DNA from: an uncultured Eubacteriales bacterium
GTDB lineage: Bacteria; Bacillota; Clostridia; Lachnospirales; Lachnospiraceae
Direction: 5' to 3'
Length of the DNA: 29,447 bases
Assembly: GCA_900549105.1 (NCBI GenBank)
Contig: URND01000027.1
Coordinates: 1-29,447 of the forward strand
In this document: positions 1-7,405 of the stretch, one piece after another
How the letters are laid out: every line of letters starts with the position of its first letter
How positions within the stretch are numbered: position 1 is the stretch's first letter
The notes under the pieces: generated by a model
Told to the model about the DNA's origin: nothing
Database searches by the model: none
Seen by the model: the letters and a program-made list of their open reading frames with translations, nothing else
Translations under genes and position numbers: made by a program

Positions 1-1
1 G

Positions 2-496
2 CCGGGAAACCGGGTATACCGGAAGTTTGTTCAGGATTATAAAAAGATGAATGAGCGGCTTGGCAAAAACCAGTATCTCGTGCCCTATCTGATGTCTTCC
101 CATCCCGGCTCCACGATGAAAGAAGCGATTGCACTGGCGGAGTATTTGAGAGATTTGGGATACATGCCGGAACAGGTGCAGGATTTTTATCCGACACCGT
201 CAACCCTGTCAACCTGCATGTATTATACGGGCCTGGACCCGCGGACGATGGAACCGGTTTATGTGCCGAAGAATCCTCATGAAAAAGCCATGCAGAGAGC
301 GCTGATCCAGTACCGGAATCCGAAAAACTATGAGCTTGTGCGGGAAGCCCTCGAATCTGCCCGCCGCACCGATTTGATCGGCTATGATAAAAAATGTCTT
401 ATCCGCCCGCGCCGGGGCGAGACGGTAAAGAAAGAGGAACGTAAACCCGCCAAAAAGAAAGCGATACGAAATATACATAAGAAGAAAAAGAAATAA
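2..496 (+). CDS. YgiQ-family radical SAM protein, C-terminal part (DUF3362), 5' truncated by window edge
   Basis: The open frame enters from the left edge (codons from base 2 read PGNRVYRKFVQDYKKM) and ends at TAA 494-496, so only the last ~164 residues are present. The stretch with SSHPGSTMKEAIALAEYL, then QVQDFYPTPSTLSTCMYYTG and NPHEKAMQRALIQY, matches my memory of the end of the YgiQ/UPF0313 family, in which a B12-binding-like region and a radical SAM core precede a DUF3362 tail. The radical SAM CxxxCxxC motif would lie upstream of the window. The last ~30 residues are very Lys/Arg-rich, a common low-complexity tail in this family. The biochemical role of the family is not settled. The next gene starts 10 bases downstream, so the two are probably co-transcribed. 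Confidence 0.85.
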   Translation, partial: PGNRVYRKFVQDYKKMNERLGKNQYLVPYLMSSHPGSTMKEAIALAEYLRDLGYMPEQVQDFYPTPSTLSTCMYYTGLDPRTMEPVYVPKNPHEKAMQRALIQYRNPKNYELVREALESARRTDLIGYDKKCLIRPRRGETVKKEERKPAKKKAIRNIHKKKKK

Positions 497-505
497 GGTG
501 GAAAT

Positions 506-1087
506 ATGGGAGAAACCAAATTAATCAAAGGGACCTATGGCTATATTGATAAGTGGAAAAAATCAAAACAGGCGGTTATTGCTCTTTGGGTTATCTTTAT
601 CGGGGCGCTGTTTTTAATTCCGGCGGCCATTATGGGTACCCGGTATAATGCCTTTACCGTCGCGGCCATTGTTATGGTTCTTCCGGCGGCGAGACAGGCG
701 GTTCAATATTTTGCAATGATGGGCTTTCACAGCGGGCGGCAGGATGAGTATGAAAAGATTGCCGCGCTGACAGAGGGAAAAACATGGATGGTACTGGCTG
801 CGGATATGGTGCTTGCCAGTGAGAGCGGCCATATGGTTTTAAATATGCTGGTTATCTGCAACGGGAATATTTACGGTTATGCGCCAAAACAGAAAAAGAG
901 CCGGGAGGCCATCGAAGCCTATCTGGCGAACCTCCTGATGGAAGCGGATATAAGCCATAAAAGGCCGGTCGTCCACGAAAGTTTTGAAGAATTCGAAGAA
1001 ATGGTTATGATGCTGGCTGCCAACGAGCCTTCAACACCTGCGGAGGCAGGAACAATATTTGCCGGCCTGAAAGCCAATTGCATGTAA
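506..1087 (+). CDS. Hypothetical protein with two N-terminal membrane segments
   Basis: I do not recognise this 193-residue protein. Two hydrophobic stretches near residues 22-44 (WVIFIGALFLIPAAIMG) and 48-66 (YNAFTVAAIVMVLPAARQA) suggest two membrane helices. A soluble part of ~120 residues follows, with a Glu-rich stretch around 155-170 (HESFEEFEEMVMMLAANEP). No catalytic or metal-binding motif stands out. The start is supported by AAGGTGGAA about six bases before the ATG. It sits 10 bases after the YgiQ-family gene and 12 bases before an RluA-type gene, so it looks like an operon member. Its function cannot be read from context. Confidence 0.75.
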   Translation: MGETKLIKGTYGYIDKWKKSKQAVIALWVIFIGALFLIPAAIMGTRYNAFTVAAIVMVLPAARQAVQYFAMMGFHSGRQDEYEKIAALTEGKTWMVLAADMVLASESGHMVLNMLVICNGNIYGYAPKQKKSREAIEAYLANLLMEADISHKRPVVHESFEEFEEMVMMLAANEPSTPAEAGTIFAGLKANCM

Positions 1088-1099
1088 GAAGAGGAAATT

Positions 1100-2065
1100 A
1101 TGCAGAAATTTATTGTAACGCCCAACGAAGCCGGACAGCGGCTGGACAAGCTGTTGTTTAAATATTTAAATCTCGCGCCAAAGAGTTTTATTTATAAAAT
1201 GCTTCGAAAGAAAAATATTACATTAAATCATAAAAAGTGCGACGGTTCGGAGAAAACCGCTGTAGGAGATGAGGTGAGCCTCTGGCTTGCCGATGAAACC
1301 ATTGAAAAATTCAGGGAGACAAAGCAGTTTGCACGGGTTCCAAGACATTTTGAGGTTATATTTGAGGATGAGGACTTGCTGGCAGTGAATAAACCGGCGG
1401 GCTTGCTTTCCCAAAAGGCAAAGCCGGAGGATATTTCAGTCAATGAGGAAGCTGTCAGCTATCTTCTGGAAAAACATGCGATCACCGAGAAATCTTTGGA
1501 AGTTTTTAAACCTTCTGTGTGCCACCGGCTGGACAGGAATACGAGCGGTCTGCTCATTGTCGGCAAAAGCCTGTCCGGGCTCCAGCACATGTCGGAGATT
1601 TTGAAAGAGCGAACGGCTAAGAAGTATTATCTCTGTCTTGTGGAAGGGGTCATTCAAAGCCCGAAACACATCCGGGGTTATCTCATTAAAGATGAAAAAA
1701 CCAATCGGGCGACCGTATCCGGTCAGCCGGTCAGCGGCGGCCATCATATAGAAACTTTGTATGAGCCTCTGGGCAATAACGGTTATCAGACACTGCTGAA
1801 GGTGGAGCTGATTACGGGCCGTACTCATCAGATTCGCGCCCATCTGGCCTCGGAGGGGCATGGGATTGTGGGAGACGGCAAATACGGCTCAGAAAAGGTC
1901 AATGATTACTTCCGCAGGCATTATCATCTCAAACATCAATTGCTCCATTCCTGGAGAATGGAATTTGACGGCCGCTGCCTGACGGCGCCTTTATGGCCGG
2001 AGTTTGAGTCCATACTCAGGGGGGAACATCTGTGGTCGATTTATGGGGACTTGCAGAAAAATTAA
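1100..2065 (+). CDS. RluA-family 23S rRNA (or tRNA) pseudouridine synthase
   Basis: This is a 321-residue RNA pseudouridine synthase that isomerises uridine to pseudouridine in structured RNA. An N-terminal S4-type RNA-binding domain (about residues 10-60, GQRLDKLLFKYL...) precedes the catalytic domain. Motif I is AVNKPAGLL near residue 96. Motif II is VCHRLDRNTSGLL, with the catalytic Asp at residue 145. Motif III is GRTHQIRAHL near the C terminus. The length is normal for the RluC/RluD subgroup, but the exact target position cannot be read from sequence. The ATG follows AAGAGGAAATT. Its last 34 bases overlap the start of queG, which indicates translational coupling. A plain RluC or RluD label would go beyond the evidence. 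Confidence 0.92.
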   Translation: MQKFIVTPNEAGQRLDKLLFKYLNLAPKSFIYKMLRKKNITLNHKKCDGSEKTAVGDEVSLWLADETIEKFRETKQFARVPRHFEVIFEDEDLLAVNKPAGLLSQKAKPEDISVNEEAVSYLLEKHAITEKSLEVFKPSVCHRLDRNTSGLLIVGKSLSGLQHMSEILKERTAKKYYLCLVEGVIQSPKHIRGYLIKDEKTNRATVSGQPVSGGHHIETLYEPLGNNGYQTLLKVELITGRTHQIRAHLASEGHGIVGDGKYGSEKVNDYFRRHYHLKHQLLHSWRMEFDGRCLTAPLWPEFESILRGEHLWSIYGDLQKN

Positions 2066-2949
2066 ATATTGACGATATTGCTGTCTGCCACGCCGGTAAA
2101 TTTGAGGATGTTGAACGGCTTTTAAAAAAGGATATGGAGCTCGGAATCCTCCCTCCTTTTACTGAAACGGATATCCGAAAACGGGTATACCCATCGGAAA
2201 CTCTGGCCGGGGCAAAGAGTTTTATCGTCATTTTAGAGCATTATGACCCGCCGGTTTATAAGAAAAGAGAGGGTCTTTACGGAAATATTTCACCGGCAGC
2301 CAGCGGTGAGGATTATCACCGGATTGTCCGGGCCAAGCTTTCCGGGCTGATGGAAGCTCTGGCCTCCATGGATGAAGAAGGAAATCGATTAGCCTACGTG
2401 GATAATTCGCCTTTTTCAGAAAAACATGTGGCTGTCCGGGCCGGACTTGGACGGTTAATGCGAAACGGTCTTTTTTATTCGAGAAAGTTCGGTTCCAGAT
2501 GCTATATCGGATTGATTTTAAGCGATAGGCCGGCGGAATTTTATGGCCTGCCGCCGCGCCGTGATAATGAGGATTCCTGGTTTGAACGGTGTCTGACCTG
2601 CACAGCCTGCCAGACATTTTGTCCCGGCGGCGCTATTACGGAAAAGGGGATGAACAGTTATCGCTGCGTGTCCTATCTGACTCAGAAAAAAGGCGATTTA
2701 ACAGATTCGGAGGCAGCGGCCATGGGCAGGCAGATTTATGGCTGCGATGTCTGCCAGAGGGTGTGCCCTCTGAATCCGGGAATACCTCCGGGTTATGAAA
2801 CGGGAACAGAAGTTTCCCTGAAAGAACTGGCTGCAATGAGCAACAAACAATTTAAAATAAATTATCAGAGAACAGCCGCCGGATGGCGGGGAAAAAAGCA
2901 GCTTCAGAAAAATGCGGAAATTGTTTTAAAAAATATAACGGAGAGATGA
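2032..2949 (+). CDS. queG: Epoxyqueuosine reductase QueG (or close QueG-like ferredoxin-domain protein)
   Basis: QueG reduces epoxyqueuosine to queuosine in tRNA wobble position 34, using cobalamin and two [4Fe-4S] clusters. The 305-residue product shows both cluster motifs: C187, C190, C193 and C197 in CLTCTACQTFCPGG, and C238, C241 and C245 in CDVCQRVCPLNP, with C212 between them. The conserved Asp of the active-site segment is D124 in YVDNSPFSEK, followed by GLGRLMRNGLFYSRKFGS, which corresponds to the family's GWIGKN...GS segment. It is short for the family and lacks the C-terminal HEAT-repeat extension of some homologues. The start is GTG 2032 with a strong SD (AGGGGGGA, 2018-2025) inside the end of rluA. 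A QueG-like paralogue of another function is possible. Confidence 0.85.
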   Translation: MVDLWGLAEKLNIDDIAVCHAGKFEDVERLLKKDMELGILPPFTETDIRKRVYPSETLAGAKSFIVILEHYDPPVYKKREGLYGNISPAASGEDYHRIVRAKLSGLMEALASMDEEGNRLAYVDNSPFSEKHVAVRAGLGRLMRNGLFYSRKFGSRCYIGLILSDRPAEFYGLPPRRDNEDSWFERCLTCTACQTFCPGGAITEKGMNSYRCVSYLTQKKGDLTDSEAAAMGRQIYGCDVCQRVCPLNPGIPPGYETGTEVSLKELAAMSNKQFKINYQRTAAGWRGKKQLQKNAEIVLKNITER

Positions 2950-2951
2950 CT

Positions 2952-3482
2952 ATGGCAACATGGAATTCCAGAGGGCTTCGCGGCTCGGAACTGGAAGAGC
3001 TGATTAATTTAACTAATGAAAAATACAGGGAAAAGAAGCTGGCCCTTATCCAGAAAATTCCCACCCCGATTAAACCCATTCAGATTGATAAGGCGATGCG
3101 CCATATTACACTGGCCTATTTCGACCAGCGCAGTACGGTGGACTATATCGGAACTGTACAGGGAATTCCGGTTTGCTTTGACGCCAAGGAATGCCGCTCA
3201 AAAACCTTTCCAATTCAGAATGTCCATGAGCATCAGGTACTTTTCATGCAGGATTTTGAGGGCCAGGGGGGAATCGCCTTCCTTTTGATTTATTTTTCAG
3301 GGGAAAACCGTTATTTTTATCTGCCCTTTGACCAATTGGCCGAATTCTGGAACCGCTCCAGAACAGGACATGCCAAAAGTTTTCATATGGAGGAACTGGA
3401 TAAAAGCTTTGAAATTAAGTGTCAGGGATATTATTTAAATTATCTTCCGGCGCTTCAGACAGATTTAGACCGCAGGGCTTGA
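2952..3482 (+). CDS. recU: Holliday junction resolvase RecU
   Basis: RecU is the Firmicute Holliday-junction resolvase and works with RuvAB in recombinational repair and chromosome segregation. The product is 176 residues and begins MATWNSRGLRGSELEELIN, the family signature. The nuclease core has STVDYIGTVQGIPVCFDAKE, with D64, D77 and K79/E80 as PD-(D/E)XK-type metal ligands and lysine. The start is ATG 2952 rather than ATG 2946, because the GGAGAG at 2940-2945 is six bases from the former and directly abuts the latter. In Bacillus recU is paired with the penicillin-binding protein gene ponA; here it instead follows queG with a 2-base gap. Its TGA stop is embedded in the promoter of the histidine operon. 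Confidence 0.95.
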   Translation: MATWNSRGLRGSELEELINLTNEKYREKKLALIQKIPTPIKPIQIDKAMRHITLAYFDQRSTVDYIGTVQGIPVCFDAKECRSKTFPIQNVHEHQVLFMQDFEGQGGIAFLLIYFSGENRYFYLPFDQLAEFWNRSRTGHAKSFHMEELDKSFEIKCQGYYLNYLPALQTDLDRRA

Positions 3483-3506
3483 CAAGAAGAATTCCTATGG
3501 TATAAT
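3479..3506 (+). promoter_or_regulatory. Consensus sigma-A promoter of the hisZ operon
   Basis: TTGACA (3479-3484), a 16-base spacer and TATAAT (3501-3506) match the housekeeping consensus perfectly. The -35 box contains the recU stop codon (TGA 3480-3482). Transcription should begin near 3513, giving a leader of about 70 bases before hisZ. Confidence 0.85.
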
Positions 3507-3521
3507 TAATGACAATTCTGT

Positions 3522-3539
3522 GTGCTAATTTAGTAGCAC
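3522..3539 (+). repeat. Inverted repeat / small hairpin in the hisZ leader
   Basis: GTGCTA (3522-3527) and TAGCAC (3534-3539) are perfect 6-base arms around a 6-base loop, placed about 9-26 bases after the predicted transcription start. No T-tract follows, so it is not a terminator. It could be an operator or an mRNA 5'-end structure. Confidence 0.5.
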
Positions 3540-3584
3540 GTTGATTTAATAAAGCAATCCTATAAATGAAATGGAGATAGAGTA

Positions 3585-4781
3585 ATGAAAGAGAGACGTA
3601 TTCACACGCCGGAAGGCGTCCGCGATATTTATAACGGCGAATGTGCCCGGAAAAGCCTGATGGCAGAACGGATGAAAAACGTTTTAAAATCTTATGGCTA
3701 TCGGGATATTCAGACGCCCACCTTTGAGTTTTTCGATATTTTCAATCAGGATAAAGGCTCGCTGCCGTCCAATCAGATGTATAAGTTTTTTGACAGGGAA
3801 GGGAACACCCTCGTGCTTCGGCCGGATATTACCCCGTCAATCGCACGGGCAGTCAGCAAGTACTTCAGTGAGGAGAGATTCTCCATGCGTTTTTCCTATA
3901 CGGGAAATGTCTTTATCAATAATTCCAGTCTGCAGGGGCGCATGAAGGAATCGACCCAGATGGGCGCCGAATTGATTGGCGATGACAGTATTGATGCGGA
4001 TGCGGAGATGATTGCCCTGGCGATTCATCTGCTTCTGGCGGCAGGGCTGACAGAATTCCAGATTGATATCGGCCATGTGGGATTTTTTGAGGGGCTGATT
4101 GAAGAAGCCGGAATGGATGCGGAGAAAACCCAGGATTTGAGGGAACTCATTGAAAATAAAAACTTTTTCGGTGTGGAAGCGATGACGGGAAATCCGGCCC
4201 TTATCCGGCTGCCGAAATTATTCGGCTCTCAGGAGATTCTCAAGGAGGCTAAACGGCTGACATCGAATATGAAGGCGCTGATGGCAATTACCCGGCTTGA
4301 ACGGCTCTATGAGATTATCGGCGAATACGGTCTTCAGAAATATGTCACCTTTGACCTCGGCATGCTCACCCAATACGATTATTATACAGGGGTGATTTTC
4401 AGAGGATATACCTATGGCACCGGGGATGCGGTTGTTAAGGGCGGCAGATATGACACCCTGCTTCAGAAGTTTGGAAAGGATGCGGCTTCCGTTGGCTTGG
4501 CCGTGGCTGTGGACGAATTGCTGATTGCCCTGAGCCGACAGAAAGTTGTCATGGATGAAGGTGCGCCGGTAACGATGGTTCTTTATTCGGGGGCTATGCT
4601 GCCGGAAGCTTTGAAAAAAGCCGGAGAACTCCGGGAAAAAGGCGCCTGTGTCCAGATGAACCGGCTGAACCCGGAACAGACACTGGAGGATTATAAAGCC
4701 TATGCCGGCCGCTTTGGCATCATACAGATATTTTACTTTGATTCCATGGGGAATATGAAGGTTTTGGAGGTAGAGCCATGA
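3585..4781 (+). CDS. hisZ: ATP phosphoribosyltransferase regulatory subunit HisZ
   Basis: HisZ is a catalytically inactive HisRS-like subunit needed by short-form HisG for activity and histidine feedback in the first step of histidine biosynthesis. The 398-residue product starts MKERRIHTPEGVRDIYNGE and has the class II synthetase-like fold, with segments such as SMRFSYTGNVF (motif 2 region) and the later KGGRYDTLLQKFGKDAASVG. It lacks the C-terminal anticodon-binding domain of a true HisRS, as expected. The ATG has GGAGATAGAG upstream. It overlaps hisG by 4 bases (ATGA, 4778-4781), in keeping with the two subunits forming one enzyme. It is the first gene after the consensus promoter at 3479. 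Confidence 0.95.
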   Translation: MKERRIHTPEGVRDIYNGECARKSLMAERMKNVLKSYGYRDIQTPTFEFFDIFNQDKGSLPSNQMYKFFDREGNTLVLRPDITPSIARAVSKYFSEERFSMRFSYTGNVFINNSSLQGRMKESTQMGAELIGDDSIDADAEMIALAIHLLLAAGLTEFQIDIGHVGFFEGLIEEAGMDAEKTQDLRELIENKNFFGVEAMTGNPALIRLPKLFGSQEILKEAKRLTSNMKALMAITRLERLYEIIGEYGLQKYVTFDLGMLTQYDYYTGVIFRGYTYGTGDAVVKGGRYDTLLQKFGKDAASVGLAVAVDELLIALSRQKVVMDEGAPVTMVLYSGAMLPEALKKAGELREKGACVQMNRLNPEQTLEDYKAYAGRFGIIQIFYFDSMGNMKVLEVEP

Positions 4782-5413
4782 GATATTTGACATTTGCGCT
4801 GGCAAAAGGACGCCTGGCCAAAAAGACGCTGACTTATCTGGAAAAAATCGGCATCGAAATGGAAGAGATGAAGGACCCGGATACCCGGAAGCTTATTTTT
4901 GTCAATGAGGATTTAAAGATTAAGATGTTCTTATCCAAGGCCTCGGATGTGCCGACCTATGTGGAGTATGGCGCGGCGGATATCGGAGTTGTAGGGAAGG
5001 ATACAATTCTGGAGGAGGGGCGGAAGCTCTATGAAGTTATGGATTTGGGCTTTGGCAAATGTACCATGTGTGTCTGCGGCCCGGAGAGCGCCAGAGAGCT
5101 TCTCAAACATCAGCAGCTCATCCGCGTTGCCTCAAAATATCCGAACATTGCCAAAGATTATTTTAATAATATGAAGCATCAGACAGTGGAGGTCATCAAA
5201 CTTCACGGCTCCGTGGAACTGGCTCCAATCGTTGGCCTGGCTGAGGTTATTGTTGATATCGTGGAGACGGGAACTACTCTGAAAGAAAACGGGTTGATGG
5301 TTTTGGAGGAAATCTGTCCCCTGTCGGCGCGGGTTGTGGTGAACCAGGTGAGCATGAAGATGGAAAATGAGCGGATTACCGAAATATTAAATGCGTTAAA
5401 AAAAGTCATATAA
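4778..5413 (+). CDS. hisG: ATP phosphoribosyltransferase catalytic subunit HisG (short form)
   Basis: HisG condenses ATP with PRPP to phosphoribosyl-ATP, the committed step of histidine synthesis. The product is 211 residues, the short form that lacks the C-terminal ACT-like regulatory domain and depends on HisZ, whose gene is directly upstream and overlapping. It starts MRYLTFALAKGRLAKKT. Conserved segments include YVEYGAADIGVVGKD, RVASKYPNIAKDYF and the PRPP-binding loop VDIVETGTTLKENGL. The end at 5413 is followed by a 65-base gap with a second promoter in front of hisD. Confidence 0.96.
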   Translation: MRYLTFALAKGRLAKKTLTYLEKIGIEMEEMKDPDTRKLIFVNEDLKIKMFLSKASDVPTYVEYGAADIGVVGKDTILEEGRKLYEVMDLGFGKCTMCVCGPESARELLKHQQLIRVASKYPNIAKDYFNNMKHQTVEVIKLHGSVELAPIVGLAEVIVDIVETGTTLKENGLMVLEEICPLSARVVVNQVSMKMENERITEILNALKKVI

Positions 5414-5425
5414 AAATATCTTTAT

Positions 5426-5454
5426 TTTACAACCAGAGAAAAATCTGGTATATT
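5426..5454 (+). promoter_or_regulatory. Internal promoter upstream of hisD, with inverted repeat filling the spacer
   Basis: TTTACA (5426-5431), 17 bases and TATATT (5449-5454) form a good sigma-A promoter in the only sizeable gap of the his operon. A perfect inverted repeat, ACCAGA (5432-5437) and TCTGGT (5444-5449), occupies almost the entire spacer, exactly where a repressor dimer would block RNA polymerase. Confidence 0.7.
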
Positions 5455-5478
5455 AGGAAGAGAAACCAGGAGGCTATT

Positions 5479-6771
5479 ATGAGAAAGATTAAGTTGACGA
5501 AGGATGCGGTGGACGGCCTTTTAGATAATTTATTAAAGAGAAGTCCAAATAACTACGGGCAGTATACGGAAACAGTCGATAAGATTGTTGAGGGCGTAAA
5601 ATTCGGCGGGGATAAGGCCCTGTTTGCCTACACAAAACAGTTTGACGGTGCGGATATTACAAAGGATAATTTTATTGTATCCAGGGAAGAGATTGAAGAG
5701 GCCTATGAGGCGGTTCCTCCGGATATTCTGGAGGTTATCCGGAAAGCCATCGTCAATATAAGGATATATCATGAAAAGCAGAAACAGTACAGTTGGTTTG
5801 ATTCCCAGCCGGATGGCACGATTCTCGGGCAGAAAGTAACGCCTTTATCGAGAGTCGGCGTTTATGTGCCGGGGGGCAAAGCGGCTTATCCATCCTCAGT
5901 GCTGATGAATATCATTCCTGCGAAGGTGGCCGGCGTGGAACAGATTATTATGGTGACGCCTCCCGGAAAAGATGGGAAAGTCAATCCGGGAACTTTGGTG
6001 GCGGCCAATGAAGCCGGAGCCGATGTGGTTTATAAAGTCGGCGGGGCCCAGGCCGTTGCAGGACTTGCTTTTGGTACGGAGTCTCTTCCAAAAGTGGATA
6101 AGATTGTGGGACCGGGCAATATTTTTGTGGCGCTGGCTAAAAAAGCGGTTTACGGCTATGTGAGTATCGATTCCATTGCCGGGCCGAGTGAAATCCTTGT
6201 GATTGCTGATGAAACGGCCAATCCGCGTTATGTTGCGGCAGACCTTCTTTCCCAGGCGGAGCATGATGAATTGGCCTCTGCCATACTTGTCACAACAAGT
6301 GAAGCGCTGGCGGACAAGGTTTCGGAGGAAGTGGACGCTTTTGTCCGCCAGCTTTCCCGAAAGGATATACTGGAGAAATCTCTGGAAAATTACGGCTATA
6401 TTTTGATTGCGGAGGATTTGAACGGCGCAGTGGATATTGCCAACGCCATTGCCTCTGAGCATCTGGAGATTGTCACTAAAAATCCATTTGAAGTTATGAC
6501 GCAGATTAAAAATGCGGGGGCGATTTTCCTTGGAGAGTACAGTTCAGAACCTCTGGGCGATTACTTTGCCGGGCCGAATCATGTCCTTCCAACCAATGGA
6601 ACGGCAAAATTCTTCTCGCCGCTGAGCGTGGATGACTTTATTAAAAAATCGAGCATTATTTACTATTCCAGACAGGCTTTGGAACCGGTAAAGGATGATA
6701 TTATTAAATTTGCCGAATCTGAATCTTTGACGGCCCATGCTAATTCTATACGGGTTCGGTTTGAAAAATAA
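5479..6771 (+). CDS. hisD: Histidinol dehydrogenase HisD
   Basis: HisD oxidises L-histidinol to L-histidine in two NAD-dependent steps with a Zn cofactor. The 430-residue product has normal family length. It contains GVYVPGGKAAYPSSVLM, KVGGAQAVAGLAFGT, the signature KIVGPGNIFVALAKKAVYG, SQAEHDE, and SEHLEI with the catalytic Glu-His pair near residues 327-328, then AGPNHVLPTNGTAKF near the C terminus. The start has AGGAGG upstream. It is the first gene after the internal promoter at 5426. This last-step enzyme can therefore be expressed separately from hisZG. Confidence 0.97.
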   Translation: MRKIKLTKDAVDGLLDNLLKRSPNNYGQYTETVDKIVEGVKFGGDKALFAYTKQFDGADITKDNFIVSREEIEEAYEAVPPDILEVIRKAIVNIRIYHEKQKQYSWFDSQPDGTILGQKVTPLSRVGVYVPGGKAAYPSSVLMNIIPAKVAGVEQIIMVTPPGKDGKVNPGTLVAANEAGADVVYKVGGAQAVAGLAFGTESLPKVDKIVGPGNIFVALAKKAVYGYVSIDSIAGPSEILVIADETANPRYVAADLLSQAEHDELASAILVTTSEALADKVSEEVDAFVRQLSRKDILEKSLENYGYILIAEDLNGAVDIANAIASEHLEIVTKNPFEVMTQIKNAGAIFLGEYSSEPLGDYFAGPNHVLPTNGTAKFFSPLSVDDFIKKSSIIYYSRQALEPVKDDIIKFAESESLTAHANSIRVRFEK

Positions 6772-6795
6772 GATACATTTAAGGAGGTAGGGCGG

Positions 6796-7386
6796 ATGGA
6801 TATCCGTAAAGCACATGTTTCCAGAAAAACAAGTGAAACCGATATTGAGCTGAGCATATGCCTGGATGGGACGGGAAAATGTGAGGCAGATACAGGCATC
6901 GGCTTTTTTGACCATATGCTGAACAGTTTTGCCCGGCATGGAATGTTTGACCTTTCTGTAAAGGTTCAGGGGGACCTGTATGTGGACAGTCATCATACGA
7001 TTGAAGACACGGGCATTGTTTTGGGAGAAGCTATAAAAAGAGCATTAGGGGATAAAAAGGGTATCCGGCGGTTTGGCTATTTTATTCTGCCGATGGATGA
7101 GACCCTTGTCCTTGCATCGCTGGATTTATCCGGAAGACCTTATCTTAATTTTCAGCTGCCCCTGACAGTGGAACGGGTCGGCATGATGGATACTGAGATG
7201 GTGCGGGAGTTTTTCTATGCCCTGTCTTACAGTTGTGGTATGAATTTGCATTTAAAACTTATGGATGGTACAAATAATCATCATATGATTGAGGCGGCTT
7301 TTAAGGCATTTGCAAAGGCGCTGGATGAAGCGGTTTCCTATGATTCACGAATTACAGATGTTTTATCAACCAAAGGATCTCTTTAA
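6796..7386 (+). CDS. hisB: Imidazoleglycerol-phosphate dehydratase HisB (monofunctional)
   Basis: HisB dehydrates imidazole-glycerol phosphate to imidazole-acetol phosphate and binds two Mn ions. The 196-residue protein is the monofunctional type without the histidinol-phosphatase domain of enteric HisB. Metal-ligand motifs are GFFDHML, DSHHTIED and NNHHMIEAAFKAFAKAL, all intact. The start has AAGGAGGT about eight bases upstream. It lies 24 bases after hisD. The step before it in the pathway (HisHF) is not encoded next to it, as would be usual in clostridial his operons. Confidence 0.97.
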   Translation: MDIRKAHVSRKTSETDIELSICLDGTGKCEADTGIGFFDHMLNSFARHGMFDLSVKVQGDLYVDSHHTIEDTGIVLGEAIKRALGDKKGIRRFGYFILPMDETLVLASLDLSGRPYLNFQLPLTVERVGMMDTEMVREFFYALSYSCGMNLHLKLMDGTNNHHMIEAAFKAFAKALDEAVSYDSRITDVLSTKGSL

Positions 7387-7405
7387 AAATGAAGAAGGTG
7401 GTTTT

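Noticed and set aside
3507..3584. His T-box in the hisZ leader
   Set aside because: The leader is too short and lacks a terminator/antiterminator pair and the T-box core sequence.
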